DNA of 31,628 nt from Catenibacterium sp. co_0103 (GCF_004168205.1 NZ_RCYB01000020.1:1-31628); one strand, 5' to 3'. Counted from the stretch's first letter, positions 1-9,870 are shown. A program made the numbers and translations. Notes: a model not told the origin generated them from the sequence alone.

Positions 1-159
1 GACAAATAGTCTATATCCTGAATATTTCTGCTCCACACTTCTCTTAAATCGTTACCTGTAGATTATGGGTATTCAAAACCTATTTTAATTTTCGCAGCAG
101 TAAAATATTTTTGTCCTAAGGATAAAGATATTATGAGTTTAATAGTGAGGAGGATATTT
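1..159. other. Region upstream of the kdp operon; no gene recognised
   Basis: This stretch holds no complete gene that I can support. One frame is open from the window edge to a TAG at 59-61 (19 codons, ending LLLNRYL) and could be the tail of an upstream gene, but I do not recognise it. The sequence TAAAAT at 101-106 could serve as a -10 for the kdp operon, with no convincing -35. I looked for the conserved blocks of a c-di-AMP (ydaO-type) riboswitch, which often controls potassium genes in Firmicutes, and did not find them here. The region may be cut by the window edge. Confidence 0.4.
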
Positions 160-252
160 ATGGTTGACATAATCATGTTATCTATTTTAGTTATTTCGTT
201 TTTGCTTATGATCGGGTTTGTTAATTTGGTAGATAAAGAATTGAAAAGATAG
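160..252 (+). CDS. Small hydrophobic peptide preceding KdpF
   Basis: A 30-residue peptide starting MVDIIML and ending NLVDKELKR. It has a strong ribosome site (GTGAGGAGG at 145-153) eight bases before the ATG. Residues 3-23 are almost entirely hydrophobic and would form one membrane helix, followed by a short charged tail. It ends 12 bases before kdpF, so the two are almost certainly co-transcribed. From memory, the Clostridium acetobutylicum kdp locus also has two small hydrophobic ORFs (called orfZ and orfY) ahead of kdpA; this would match the first. Function is unknown; a role as a small stabilising subunit of the Kdp complex is inference. Confidence 0.65.
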   Translation: MVDIIMLSILVISFLLMIGFVNLVDKELKR

Positions 253-264
253 AGGTGATTACAA

Positions 265-342
265 ATGCTTATCTTGATAGTAACTATTATATTGATTTCT
301 TGTTATCTTATATATGCTTTAATAAATCCAGATAAATTTTAA
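265..342 (+). CDS. kdpF: KdpF, small subunit of the potassium-transporting ATPase
   Basis: A 25-residue single-helix peptide that begins MLILIVTI and ends YLIYALINPDKF. The C-terminal half closely follows E. coli KdpF, which carries YLVYALINAEAF. The ribosome site AGAGGTGA lies at 251-258, six bases before the ATG. KdpF is a lipid-like stabiliser of the KdpABC complex in the membrane. It is too short for usual gene finders and is easily missed. The gene lies between the other small peptide and the TPR-like gene in one operon. Confidence 0.9.
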   Translation: MLILIVTIILISCYLIYALINPDKF

Positions 343-367
343 CATATATTATAAAGGGGATGGTGAT

Positions 368-763
368 ATGAATACTATATCCAGCGATAATACAGAAAAT
401 GAAGAATACTTTTGTTTAAAAATGAAACAGCTTATTTGTTCTGATCAATTACAAGAAGCTTTTCAAAATATTTGTGATTTTATGGCTAAACATCCAGATT
501 CTGCTATACCTCATAATTTGTTAGGTATTATATATGAAAAAAAACGTAATCATGTTTTAGCAATGAAACATTTTAGGGTAGCCTGGTGTTTGGATCCAAC
601 TTATTTACCTGCTCAAGAAAATATGTCTAATTTTAGTAGTTTTGAACCGATGCATAGATTCTTTTATGAAAAATCAGAGTGTTCAAAAAGTACGAAAAAG
701 TGTGAAATTAAATATGATAGTAGACATATTGGACATGTTGTTGAAAAAAATCAATTGGTTTAA
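368..763 (+). CDS. TPR-like soluble protein encoded in the kdp operon
   Basis: A 131-residue protein with no signal peptide or membrane segment. Residues about 14-83 read as two tetratricopeptide helical pairs: the stretch NLLGIIYEKKRNHVLAMKHF at 50-69 followed by CLDPTYLPAQ shows the usual small and large TPR positions (G53, Y56, A65, F69, P77). The C-terminus is basic and cysteine-rich and ends YDSRHIGHVV. The ribosome site is AAAGGGGATGG, just before ATG 368, and the gene ends 14 bases before kdpA. TPR units bind peptides, so it may be an assembly or regulatory partner of KdpABC or of the sensor proteins; that is inference. The fold call is moderate and the function is unknown. Confidence 0.75.
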   Translation: MNTISSDNTENEEYFCLKMKQLICSDQLQEAFQNICDFMAKHPDSAIPHNLLGIIYEKKRNHVLAMKHFRVAWCLDPTYLPAQENMSNFSSFEPMHRFFYEKSECSKSTKKCEIKYDSRHIGHVVEKNQLV

Positions 764-777
764 ATGGAGGGGCATTT

Positions 778-2511
778 ATGGTGCAGATAGTTTGTACATT
801 ATTATTATTTATAGTTATCATCTTTCCAATTGGAAATTATGTTTACCATATTTCTAGTGGTGAGAGAACATTTGCAGATCCAGTATTTGATAAGATGGAT
901 AATTGTATGTTTAAAGTATTAAAAATAGATACGTCAACAATGACTTGGAAAAAATATGCTGTGTCATTATTGATAGTTAATTTATGCTTGGTTTTCATTG
1001 GGTATTTAATTTTAAGAATTCAATCAATTGGATTTTTAAATCCTAATGGTATTAGTGGTATGGAAGAATCATTGTCTTTTAATACAATCATATCTTTTAT
1101 GACTAATACGAATTTACAACATTATGCTGGAGAATCAGGATTATCGTATTTTTCTCAAATGTTTGTAATTATTATGATGATGTTTACTTCTGCTGCAACA
1201 GGTTTTTCTGCATGCGTTGCTATGGTGAGAGGCTTGTTAGGAAGAAATATGGGTAATTTCTATGTTGATTTTATCCGAATCATTAATCGATTTTTATTAC
1301 CTTTATCAATGATTATTGGGTTATTTCTTGTTTGGCAAGGTGTACCACAAAACTTGAATTCAAATATTCAATTAACAACAATTGAAGGGAAATTTCAAGA
1401 AATTGCTTCTGGTCCTATAGCAGCATTAGAATCTATCAAACATTTAGGAACAAATGGAGGTGGATTTTTAGGTGCTAATTCAGCTACCCCTTTAGAAAAT
1501 CCAACAATTCTTTCAAATATGATTGAGTTATTCTCAATGATGATTTTGCCAATATCTTCAATTATTGTTTTTGGCAGAATGGCATATGGTAAATATGAAG
1601 AATCAAAAGCAAATAAAGTTGCCTATACTTTATCAACTAATAAACCAAAGAAAATATGGATGGGCAAAGAAGGAAGAACAGTTTTTGTTGCTATGTCAAT
1701 ACTATTTGTTGTTGGTTTAGGAATCTGTTTTTATAGTGAATCACAAGGCAATCATGCAGTAGCGCAAGCAGGTATCACAGAAACTCTTGGTAATATGGAA
1801 GGGAAAGAAGTGAGATTTGGGGTTGCACAATCAGCTTTATTTACTACTGCAACAACATCTTTTACAACTGGAACTATCAATAACATGCATGATACATTAA
1901 CACCTTTAGGTGGATTAGTTCCATTATTACATATGATGTTGAATGTTGTGTTTGGTGGAGCTGGTGTTGGACTTATGAATATGTTAATTTATGCCATTAT
2001 TGCTGTATTCATTTGTGGTTTGATGATTGGTAGAACACCTGAGTATCTTGGTAAAAAAATCGAAGGAAAAGAAATGAAACTTGCAGCTCTATGCATTATT
2101 ATTCATCCGTTATTAATTTTAGGATTCACTGCTTTAGCTTTGTCTATTCCTGAAGGAATTAATGGTATTACTAATCCAAGTTTTCATGGCTTGTCTCAGG
2201 TTTTATATGAGTTTGCTTCATCAGCAGCCAATAACGGATCAGGCTTTGAAGGCTTAGCAGATAACTCATTATTCTGGAATATGAGTTGTGGTATAGTTAT
2301 GTTTTTAGCGCGATACTTACCTATAATCATTCAACTAGGTATTGCTGGTAGTTTGATGAATAAAATTGATGTGAATAAATCTACAGGCACTTTGGAAACA
2401 AATACTATATCATTTGCAATTATATTAGTGGTAGTTGTGTATATTTTCTCAGCACTAACATTCTTACCTGCAATTGCATTAGGTCCAATTGCAGAGTGGT
2501 TGACATTATAG
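778..2511 (+). CDS. kdpA: KdpA, potassium-translocating subunit of K+-transporting ATPase
   Basis: A 577-residue polytopic membrane protein, close to the usual 555-570. It is the channel-like subunit that binds and passes K+ while KdpB hydrolyses ATP. The four selectivity-filter segments are visible: [12 protein letters not shown] at 109-120, [19 protein letters not shown] at 224-242, [17 protein letters not shown] at 363-379 and SAANNGSGF at 482-490. There are about ten hydrophobic helices. The ribosome site GGAGGGG (765-771) precedes ATG 778. The stop TAG at 2509-2511 shares its last base with the GGAGG that serves kdpB, so the two are tightly coupled. Confidence 0.98.
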   Translation: MVQIVCTLLLFIVIIFPIGNYVYHISSGERTFADPVFDKMDNCMFKVLKIDTSTMTWKKYAVSLLIVNLCLVFIGYLILRIQSIGFLNPNGISGMEESLSFNTIISFMTNTNLQHYAGESGLSYFSQMFVIIMMMFTSAATGFSACVAMVRGLLGRNMGNFYVDFIRIINRFLLPLSMIIGLFLVWQGVPQNLNSNIQLTTIEGKFQEIASGPIAALESIKHLGTNGGGFLGANSATPLENPTILSNMIELFSMMILPISSIIVFGRMAYGKYEESKANKVAYTLSTNKPKKIWMGKEGRTVFVAMSILFVVGLGICFYSESQGNHAVAQAGITETLGNMEGKEVRFGVAQSALFTTATTSFTTGTINNMHDTLTPLGGLVPLLHMMLNVVFGGAGVGLMNMLIYAIIAVFICGLMIGRTPEYLGKKIEGKEMKLAALCIIIHPLLILGFTALALSIPEGINGITNPSFHGLSQVLYEFASSAANNGSGFEGLADNSLFWNMSCGIVMFLARYLPIIIQLGIAGSLMNKIDVNKSTGTLETNTISFAIILVVVVYIFSALTFLPAIALGPIAEWLTL

Positions 2512-2522
2512 GAGGTATAAAA

Positions 2523-4580
2523 ATGAGTGAAAATAAAAAAAATCAATTCATAACGAAAGATATCTTTTACTCTTCAATTAAAGGTTCTTTTACAAAGTTG
2601 TCTCCAAAATATATGATTAAAAATCCAGTTATGTTTGTAGTTGAAGTTGGATTTGTTTTATGTACAATACTAGTTTTTTTTCCTCATTTATTTCATGATG
2701 AAGGAAATAATTTAAGCTTATATAATGCAATCGTTGCATTTATTCTGTTTGTTACAATATTGTTCGCAAATTTTGCTGAGTCAGTTGCAGAAGGACGTGG
2801 GAAAGCACAGGCAGATACTTTAAAAAAGACAAAAAAAGATACAAAAGCACGTTTGATTTTAGATGATGGATCTGAAAAAGAAATTTCTAGTAGTGAACTC
2901 AAAAAAGGAGATATTGTACTTGTTAAAGCGGGAGAATTAATTCCTGGTGATGGTGAAATTATAGATGGCATAGCAAGTGTTGATGAATCAGCAATAACTG
3001 GTGAATCAGCTCCTGTCACAAAAGAAGCAGGCGGAGATTTTGCATCCGTTACTGGAGGTACTACTGTTGTTTCTGACTGGATTAAAATAGAAATATCAAC
3101 AGATCCAGGTCATTCCTTTTTGGATAAAATGATTTCTATGGTTGAAGGTGCTTCTAGAAAGAAAACTCCAAATGAGATTGCCTTAAATACTTTGTTAGTC
3201 TCTTTAACTATTATATTTTTAATAGTTATCGTTACATTGTATCCGATTGCTACATATTTAAAGGTTCAAATTTCTATTTCAACATTAGTCGCTTTAACAG
3301 TTTGTTTAATCCCAACTACAATTGGGGCATTACTTAGTGCAATTGGTATTGCAGGTATGGATCGTGTTACTAGATTTAATGTTATTGCATTATCTGGGAA
3401 GGCTGTAGAAGCATGTGGCGATGTAGATACCATGATTTTAGATAAAACAGGTACTATTACATTCGGAAATAGATTGGCGAGTGACTTTATTAATGTGGAT
3501 GGTGTAAATCAAAAAGATCTTGTGAAATATGCATGTATTGCATCATTAAAAGATACAACACCTGAAGGAAAATCAACAGTAGAATTAGCTGAAAAGATGG
3601 GAGTTACATTAAATATTGATGATTACAAGAATGCAACATTCATTGAATTTACAGCTAGTAGCAAAATGAGTGGGATTGATCTTGAAGATGGTACTAAAAT
3701 AAGAAAAGGCTCTGGTGAAGCCATTATTAATTATGTAAAAAAATTAAATGGATTAATTCCTTCTGATTTAAATGAAAAAGTGGAAAATATTTCAAAATTA
3801 GGAGGGACTCCGTTAGTAGTTTGTGTAAATAACAAGATTTTAGGTGTTATTTATTTAAAAGATACAGTAAAACCTGGATTACCAGAAAGATTTGACCGTT
3901 TACGTAAAATTGGCATTAAAACGATTATGTGTACAGGGGATAACCCTTTAACAGCTGCAACTATTGCTGCTGAAGCTGGTGTTGATGGTTATATTGCTGA
4001 ATGTAAACCTGAAGATAAAATAGAGGCAATAAAAAAAGAACAAGCCTTAGGAAAAATTGTAGCTATGACTGGTGATGGAACAAATGATGCACCAGCTTTA
4101 GCTCAAGCAAATGTAGGAATAGCAATGAATAGCGGAACTACTGCTGCCAAAGAAGCAGCTAACATGGTAGATTTAGATTCGAATCCAACGAAAATACTAG
4201 AAGTAGTAGAAATTGGTAAGCAATTATTAATTACAAGAGGATCATTAACTACATTTTCTATAGCAAATGATATTGCAAAATATTTTGCAATTATTCCAGC
4301 AATTTTTACAATTGCTATTCCACAAATGAAAGTCTTAAACATTATGGGACTTAGCTCTCCATCAAGTGCGATTTTATCAGCATTGATATTTAATGCTATT
4401 ATTATTCCTTGTTTAATCCCCTTAGCTATGAAGGGGGTTAAATATAAGCCTATGAGTGCATCTAAACTATTAGGAAGAAACATGATGATTTATGGTTTAG
4501 GAGGCGTTATTTGTCCATTTATTGGTATTAAGTTAATTGATATTCTTATTTCACCATTACTTGTTTTTTTAGGATTGTAG
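2523..4580 (+). CDS. kdpB: KdpB, catalytic P-type ATPase subunit of the K+ pump
   Basis: A 685-residue P-type ATPase that energises K+ uptake through KdpA. ATG 2523 is preferred over the in-frame ATG 2496 because GGAGG at 2511-2515 sits at ideal spacing, and 2496 lies inside kdpA with no ribosome site. Motifs: TGES at 159-162 (actuator domain; Ser162 is the inhibitory phosphorylation site in E. coli), the ion-site helix around [13 protein letters not shown], phosphorylated Asp307 in DKTGT, and the hinge [14 protein letters not shown]. Asp307 and the TGES numbering match E. coli KdpB, which supports this start. It ends ten bases before kdpC. Confidence 0.98.
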   Translation: MSENKKNQFITKDIFYSSIKGSFTKLSPKYMIKNPVMFVVEVGFVLCTILVFFPHLFHDEGNNLSLYNAIVAFILFVTILFANFAESVAEGRGKAQADTLKKTKKDTKARLILDDGSEKEISSSELKKGDIVLVKAGELIPGDGEIIDGIASVDESAITGESAPVTKEAGGDFASVTGGTTVVSDWIKIEISTDPGHSFLDKMISMVEGASRKKTPNEIALNTLLVSLTIIFLIVIVTLYPIATYLKVQISISTLVALTVCLIPTTIGALLSAIGIAGMDRVTRFNVIALSGKAVEACGDVDTMILDKTGTITFGNRLASDFINVDGVNQKDLVKYACIASLKDTTPEGKSTVELAEKMGVTLNIDDYKNATFIEFTASSKMSGIDLEDGTKIRKGSGEAIINYVKKLNGLIPSDLNEKVENISKLGGTPLVVCVNNKILGVIYLKDTVKPGLPERFDRLRKIGIKTIMCTGDNPLTAATIAAEAGVDGYIAECKPEDKIEAIKKEQALGKIVAMTGDGTNDAPALAQANVGIAMNSGTTAAKEAANMVDLDSNPTKILEVVEIGKQLLITRGSLTTFSIANDIAKYFAIIPAIFTIAIPQMKVLNIMGLSSPSSAILSALIFNAIIIPCLIPLAMKGVKYKPMSASKLLGRNMMIYGLGGVICPFIGIKLIDILISPLLVFLGL

Positions 4581-4590
4581 GAGGCTGTTT

Positions 4591-5208
4591 ATGAAAAATA
4601 TATTTAAACAAATAAAAACACCATTAAAACTATCACTTGCAATGTTTATAATCTGTGGATTAATTTATCCAATGATGATGACTGGTTTATCTCAGATTAT
4701 CTTTCCACAACAAGCCAATGGAAGTCTTATTAAGATGGATGGAAAGGTTGTAGGTTCTGAACTAGTTGGTCAAGATTTTACAGATGAGCGATTATTTCAT
4801 TGTAGACCTTCTGCGGTAAACTATAATACATTTACGCAAAAAGAAGGTAATAAACAAATTATACCATCATCTGGAAGTGAAAACTTAGCATCAAGTAATC
4901 CTAAATTAGAAAAAAGAATCAATGAAGATATTAAAAAATTTCTACAAGAAAATCCTACGATAAAAAAAGAAGATATTCCTGCAGATATAATAACTGCATC
5001 TGGTTCAGGATTAGACCCACATATTTCTGTTGATGCTGCTCGTGTTCAAATGGATAGAGTATCAAAAAATACACATATTTCTAAAACTGAATTAGAAAAA
5101 TTAATAAAGGATAATACTGAAAATAAATTACTTGGTATCTTTGGTGAAGAAAAGGTAAATGTGTTAAAATTGAATTTATCTATAATGAGAGAAATTAAGG
5201 GAAGATAG
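4591..5208 (+). CDS. kdpC: KdpC, accessory subunit of the K+-transporting ATPase
   Basis: A 205-residue protein with one N-terminal membrane helix (about residues 14-36) and an extracytoplasmic domain. The family motifs GSELVGQDF (55-63), FHCRPSA (69-75) and ASGSGLDPHIS (about 136-146) are present. KdpC stabilises the KdpA-KdpB assembly and helps ATP binding. The ribosome site GGAGG at 4580-4584 precedes ATG 4591. It is the last gene before a 60-base gap containing a possible second promoter for the regulatory genes. Confidence 0.97.
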   Translation: MKNIFKQIKTPLKLSLAMFIICGLIYPMMMTGLSQIIFPQQANGSLIKMDGKVVGSELVGQDFTDERLFHCRPSAVNYNTFTQKEGNKQIIPSSGSENLASSNPKLEKRINEDIKKFLQENPTIKKEDIPADIITASGSGLDPHISVDAARVQMDRVSKNTHISKTELEKLIKDNTENKLLGIFGEEKVNVLKLNLSIMREIKGR

Positions 5209-5209
5209 T

Positions 5210-5237
5210 TTCTTATTGTTTTTAGTAGTATTATAAT
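5210..5237 (+). promoter_or_regulatory. Possible promoter for the kdpE and sensor genes
   Basis: In the gap after kdpC there is TTCTTA (5210-5215), 16 bases, then a perfect TATAAT at 5232-5237. This would let the regulatory genes be made without full kdpABC transcription. No terminator is visible between kdpC and kdpE, so read-through from the structural genes is also likely. Confidence 0.45.
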
Positions 5238-5270
5238 AAACAGAAATTTAGATAAACGGAGATGAACACT

Positions 5271-6011
5271 GTGAATAATTTGATAAATGTATTAATAGTT
5301 GAAGATGAGTCTGCTATACGAAATTTACTATCAACGGCATTAGAAACAAACGGTTATAATTACGAAACAGCTACGAATGGTACTATGGCATTATCATTAC
5401 TAACTAAACATCAATTTGATATTATTCTACTTGATTTAGGTTTGCCTGATTTAGATGGAATAGATATCATAAAGAAATTACGTACGTTTTCATTTACCCC
5501 TATTATCGTAATTAGTGCTAGAAGTAACGATGATGACAAAATTACAGCTTTGGATATTGGAGCGGATGATTATTTAACTAAACCATTTAGTGTAGAAGAA
5601 TTATTGGCACGTATTCGCTCAACTTTGAGAAGAACACAGTACAGAGAAAACACATTAAATAATGATCATTGTTTTGTGAATGGACATTTAAAAATAGATT
5701 ATATTGCTCAATCTGTCTATGTAGATGATAAAGAAATTCATCTCATGCCTATTGAATATAACCTATTGTGCTTATTAGCTAAAAATATTGGAAGAGTATT
5801 AACACATCAATATATATTAGACAAAGTATGGGTGAACTCTATTGAATCTGATTTATCTTCATTAAGAGTTTATGTCACTTCTTTAAGAAAGAAAATAGAA
5901 AAAATATCAAATGAAAAGTATATACAAACACATGTGGGTGTAGGGTATAAAATGATAAAAATAGATAATTCTGATATCGAGGAAAAGAATAATGAGTCAT
6001 CAAAATATTGA
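5271..6011 (+). CDS. kdpE: KdpE, OmpR-family response regulator
   Basis: A 246-residue regulator with an N-terminal receiver domain and a C-terminal winged-helix DNA-binding domain. I place the start at GTG 5271: the ribosome site CGGAGATGA (5257-5265) sits six bases upstream of it, while ATG 5262 would lie inside the site itself. The resulting start MNNLINVLIVEDESAIR matches the family length. Acidic pair E11-D12, phosphoacceptor D55 in LLDLGLPDLDG, and the conserved K in TKPFS are present. The C-terminal part carries DKVW and LRVYVTSLRKKIE, typical of OmpR and KdpE. It overlaps the sensor kinase gene by 20 bases. Confidence 0.95.
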   Translation: MNNLINVLIVEDESAIRNLLSTALETNGYNYETATNGTMALSLLTKHQFDIILLDLGLPDLDGIDIIKKLRTFSFTPIIVISARSNDDDKITALDIGADDYLTKPFSVEELLARIRSTLRRTQYRENTLNNDHCFVNGHLKIDYIAQSVYVDDKEIHLMPIEYNLLCLLAKNIGRVLTHQYILDKVWVNSIESDLSSLRVYVTSLRKKIEKISNEKYIQTHVGVGYKMIKIDNSDIEEKNNESSKY

Positions 6012-7953
6012 TTCCATCATGGTATGTCTTTCACCTTCACCATCCAATATCCATGTAATTCGTGTTGCAAGTGCTATGTTAAAAAATAAAACAGATCATT
6101 TTTATGCATTGTATATATCTGATACGAAAAGAGCATTAAATGATTCAAATCAACAGCAATTAGATAAAAACATTGCTTATGCCAAACAATTAGGAGCAGA
6201 GGTAGAAATTGTTTATTCTGATGATATAGCAGGTGAAATCTTTAAATTTGCTAAAGTATGTAAAGTAAATAAACTTGTTATCGGAAAAAATATGAATATG
6301 AGATTTGATTTCTTCCGAAAACCTATATATCAACAATTATTAGAAGATATTGATGATATTAATTTGGTTATAGTGCCAGTAAGAGAAAAAAGAATCATGA
6401 ATATCTTCACCAATAAAAGCAAAGTAACACTCAAATCAATTGTTACTAGTATTCTTATATTGTTTATCTGTACAGTAGTTGGCTTTGTGTTTTTTGAAAT
6501 GGGATTTCATGATTCTAATATTATTATGATTTACTTAATTGGTGTTTTATTGATTGCCTTAATTACATCAAATATCATATGCAGTGTCGTTTCATCGATT
6601 GCTAGTGTTATTTTATTTAACTTTTATTTTACACTGCCTATATTAAGCTTATCTTTTTATGATTCATCTTATTTAATGACATTTGTAATCATGATTATAG
6701 TTGCTTTTTTAATAAGTACACTAATGAATAAAATTCAATTAACAGCTGCAAGTTATGCTAATATGGCTAATGTTTCTCGTATTTTATTAGAAACAAACCA
6801 GCTTTTGCAAAAAAGACAATCTGTGGAAGATATATTTAATTGTGGATGCAAACAATTATCAAATTTATTTAATAGAGATATTGCGTATTTTCCAATTGAG
6901 AAGTCTTCTATACAAAATCCTATTCTGTTTCCCAAAAGGGAAAATTCTTATTGTAAAGAGTTTTTGAATGCTAATGAGATAGGCGTTGCAAAATGGGTGG
7001 CAATAAATGGAAAGCATGCAGGAGCGACAACTCGTTATTTATCAGGATCAAAGAGTATCTATTATGCTGTATTAACGGATGATAAAATATATGGAGTTAT
7101 AGGTATTTATTTAGGTAACGATGTTTTAGGATCATTTGATAAGCGTATTTTATTGGCTATATTAAGTGAAATGGCTATATGCTTGGACAATATAAAAAGT
7201 AATGAAGAAAAGAATGAGGCTATTATAAAAGTAAAAAAAGAGCAATTTAGATCTGATTTACTTAGGTCTATATCTCATGATCTCAGAACACCGTTGACTT
7301 CGATATATGGTAATGCTGATGTGTTGTTAAATGATAATAGTAATTTGAAGAATGACAAAAAAAATGCTTTATACAAAAATATATATGACGATTCTTTGTG
7401 GTTGATCAATTTAGTAGAAAATCTATTATCAATGACTAGTATAGAAGATGGTAGCGTGAAATTAAGAATAGAACCAGAAGTTATAGAAGATGTAATTGAT
7501 GAATCATTAAGTCATGTGAGCAAGAACAAAGATAATCACAAAATTAAAGTAAATATTTCTGATGATTTTTTAATGGCAGATATGGATGCAAGATTAATTG
7601 TACAGGTTTTAATAAATTTAATTAATAATGCGATCAAATATACAGAAAATGATTCAACAATTTCAATAAATGCTTATCAAATAGAAGACTATGTATATAT
7701 AGAAGTCTGTGACAATGGAAGTGGTATAGAAGATAAAGATAAAGATAAAATATTTGAAAAATTTTACACTGTAAATCATTCTATTGTTGATAGTAAGAAG
7801 AGCATGGGGTTAGGTTTAGCTTTATGTAAATCAATTGTTGAAGCACATGGAGGTGTTATATCTGTTAAAGACAATCATCCAACAGGGGCTATATTTACAT
7901 TTAGTTTACCTGCTACAAAGATCACAATTAATAAGGATATAATTGTCAGATGA
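5992..7953 (+). CDS. KdpD-type sensor histidine kinase lacking the N-terminal KdpD domain
   Basis: A 653-residue protein. Domains in order: universal stress protein (USP) domain at about 1-130, four membrane helices of the DUF4118 type (about 147-168, 176-195, 197-216, 226-245), a GAF-like region (about 265-400), HisKA with phosphoacceptor His429 in SISHDLRTPLTS, and the ATPase domain with N-box NLINNAIKYT, DNGSGIED, FEKFY and GLGLALCK. The PF02702-type N-terminal domain of standard KdpD (about 900 residues) is absent from this protein and is encoded by the next gene. The ribosome site GAGGA precedes ATG 5992, inside the end of kdpE. It presumably phosphorylates KdpE under low potassium or turgor stress. 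Confidence 0.93.
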   Translation: MSHQNIDSIMVCLSPSPSNIHVIRVASAMLKNKTDHFYALYISDTKRALNDSNQQQLDKNIAYAKQLGAEVEIVYSDDIAGEIFKFAKVCKVNKLVIGKNMNMRFDFFRKPIYQQLLEDIDDINLVIVPVREKRIMNIFTNKSKVTLKSIVTSILILFICTVVGFVFFEMGFHDSNIIMIYLIGVLLIALITSNIICSVVSSIASVILFNFYFTLPILSLSFYDSSYLMTFVIMIIVAFLISTLMNKIQLTAASYANMANVSRILLETNQLLQKRQSVEDIFNCGCKQLSNLFNRDIAYFPIEKSSIQNPILFPKRENSYCKEFLNANEIGVAKWVAINGKHAGATTRYLSGSKSIYYAVLTDDKIYGVIGIYLGNDVLGSFDKRILLAILSEMAICLDNIKSNEEKNEAIIKVKKEQFRSDLLRSISHDLRTPLTSIYGNADVLLNDNSNLKNDKKNALYKNIYDDSLWLINLVENLLSMTSIEDGSVKLRIEPEVIEDVIDESLSHVSKNKDNHKIKVNISDDFLMADMDARLIVQVLINLINNAIKYTENDSTISINAYQIEDYVYIEVCDNGSGIEDKDKDKIFEKFYTVNHSIVDSKKSMGLGLALCKSIVEAHGGVISVKDNHPTGAIFTFSLPATKITINKDIIVR

Positions 7954-7971
7954 TATGAGGAGGTGTTGGTA

Positions 7972-9858
7972 TTGGAAGAGGTGAGAAAAGGTAAATTAAC
8001 AATCTTTTTTGGATATTGTGCAGGGGTAGGAAAAACATTTTCAATGTTAAATACAGCCCAGCAAAAATCTGTTGAAGGTGTAGATGTGGTTATTGGATAT
8101 ATAGAAAATCATGATAGACCTGATACACAGAATCTAACATATGGATTAGAAAAAATACCGACTAAAGAGGTAATTTATAAAGGACATCATTTCTTTGAAT
8201 TTGATCTAGATCAAGCATTAGAAAGACATCCTCAACTCATACTAGTTGATGAATTAGCTCATACAAATGCGCCTACTTCTAGACATAAAAAAAGGTATAG
8301 TGATATTGAAGAATTATTAAGAGCAGGTATAGATGTTTACACAACTGTAAATGTACAGCATATAGAAAGCTTACATGATGTTGTAGAAAGTATTACAAAA
8401 GTAAAGGTAAACGAGAGAATTCCTGATTATATATTTAATGATGCAGATGATGTTAAGTTAATAGATGTTGATATAAATGATTTAATAGATAGATTAAAAC
8501 AAGGAAAAATTTACAATAAGATACAGGCAAGAAGAGCATTAGAAAATTTTTTTATTAAAGATAATCTAATCGCATTACGAGAAATCGCAATGAGGAAATG
8601 TGCTGATCGTATCAATTTGTATGCAAAAGATGAAAATAGACAATTTCTTAAAGAAAATATACTTGTTTGTTTAGGAACATCACCAACGAATCAAAAAGTA
8701 ATCCGAACTGCTTCTAAAATGGCTCAAGCCTTTCATGGCGAATTTACAGCTTTATATGTTGATTCTAAAGAATTAGACTATAAAGCTCTTAAACAACTCA
8801 AAAAAAACATCTCGCTTGCTAAAGAATTACAAGCGAATATTGTATCTACTTATGGTGATGATATAGCTTATCAAATCAGCCAATATGCTAAAATAGCAGG
8901 CGTCTCTAAATTAGTTTTAGGACGTTCTTACCAAAAAAAATCAATTTTATATAAGCCGACTATTGTTGACAAACTAACTAAACTATCTCCAAATTTAGAT
9001 ATATATATTATTCCAGATAATAATTCTAGTAGACAAAATTTCAACAAGTACCAATACAAAAGTAGTTTTAGATTTTCAACTAGAGATACTTGCATTTCAA
9101 TGGTTACATTATTGGTTATAACCCTCTTGGCATATTTAGCACAAATAATGGGATTTGGTATGACTACGATTCTATTATTATATGTATTGTCATCATGTAT
9201 TATAGGTAGTTTGACGTTACTTCCTATTTATAGCTTTGTGATACCATTCATAAATGTATGTTTAATAAATTATTTGTTCATTAATCCAAAGTATTCTTTA
9301 GAAATAATCTCATCAGAGTATGTTGTGGTATTAATTGTGATGATAGTAGTTTCTGTTATTATTAATGGTTTAAATTTTAAATTAAAGAAAGAAAAAAACA
9401 GTGCATCTTTACGTGCCTATAGTATGGAAGTTTTATTAGAAACAAGCCAAAAATTACAACAAGCAAAAACCTATAATGATGTCATGAAAGAAACATGTAT
9501 CCAATTAAATAAATGGTTAAAGCGAATTATTATTTTTTATCCTGTAAATAGAAAAATGTTAGATAAACCATATATCTACAATTCGAATGCTGATTTTGAT
9601 AATGTTAATATATTTTTGACAGAAAAAGAAAAAACAGTAGCCAAATGGGTTTATGTAAATAATAAGAATGCTGGTCCAACTACTAGTACATTGCAGGAAG
9701 CAAATGCATTATATTTATCCGTTCGCCGAAATAATAAAATATATGGTGTTATCGGAATTGATATGATTAGTAATCCAACACTTAGTCAATATGAGAAAAA
9801 TCTAATTAAAACAATTTTAAATGAAGTTTCTCTAGCAATGGATTCTTTAGAAAAATAA
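7972..9858 (+). CDS. KdpD N-terminal sensor protein with USP and membrane domains but no kinase
   Basis: A 628-residue protein. Domains in order: KdpD N-terminal ATP-binding domain (about 5-215, Walker A GYCAGVGKT at 14-22, Walker B LILVDELAHTN at 89-99), USP domain (about 226-350), four DUF4118-like membrane helices (about 372-470), and a GAF-like end. There is no HisKA or ATPase domain. I chose TTG 7972 because AGGAGG at 7958-7963 is eight bases upstream; GTG 7963 overlaps that site and is less likely. It has the same USP-membrane-GAF plan as the neighbouring kinase, so the pair looks like a duplicated and partitioned KdpD. It likely acts in complex with the kinase. It may correspond to the kdpX-like genes reported in clostridia, which I cannot confirm. 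Confidence 0.9.
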   Translation: MEEVRKGKLTIFFGYCAGVGKTFSMLNTAQQKSVEGVDVVIGYIENHDRPDTQNLTYGLEKIPTKEVIYKGHHFFEFDLDQALERHPQLILVDELAHTNAPTSRHKKRYSDIEELLRAGIDVYTTVNVQHIESLHDVVESITKVKVNERIPDYIFNDADDVKLIDVDINDLIDRLKQGKIYNKIQARRALENFFIKDNLIALREIAMRKCADRINLYAKDENRQFLKENILVCLGTSPTNQKVIRTASKMAQAFHGEFTALYVDSKELDYKALKQLKKNISLAKELQANIVSTYGDDIAYQISQYAKIAGVSKLVLGRSYQKKSILYKPTIVDKLTKLSPNLDIYIIPDNNSSRQNFNKYQYKSSFRFSTRDTCISMVTLLVITLLAYLAQIMGFGMTTILLLYVLSSCIIGSLTLLPIYSFVIPFINVCLINYLFINPKYSLEIISSEYVVVLIVMIVVSVIINGLNFKLKKEKNSASLRAYSMEVLLETSQKLQQAKTYNDVMKETCIQLNKWLKRIIIFYPVNRKMLDKPYIYNSNADFDNVNIFLTEKEKTVAKWVYVNNKNAGPTTSTLQEANALYLSVRRNNKIYGVIGIDMISNPTLSQYEKNLIKTILNEVSLAMDSLEK

Positions 9859-9870
9859 GAACCCCTCAAA

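Noticed and set aside
1..159. Possible c-di-AMP riboswitch ahead of the kdp operon
   Set aside because: The conserved blocks of the ydaO-type aptamer are not visible, and the region is cut by the window edge.
2496..2522. Longer kdpB starting at ATG 2496
   Set aside because: It lies inside kdpA without a ribosome site; ATG 2523 has an ideal GGAGG and matches E. coli numbering.
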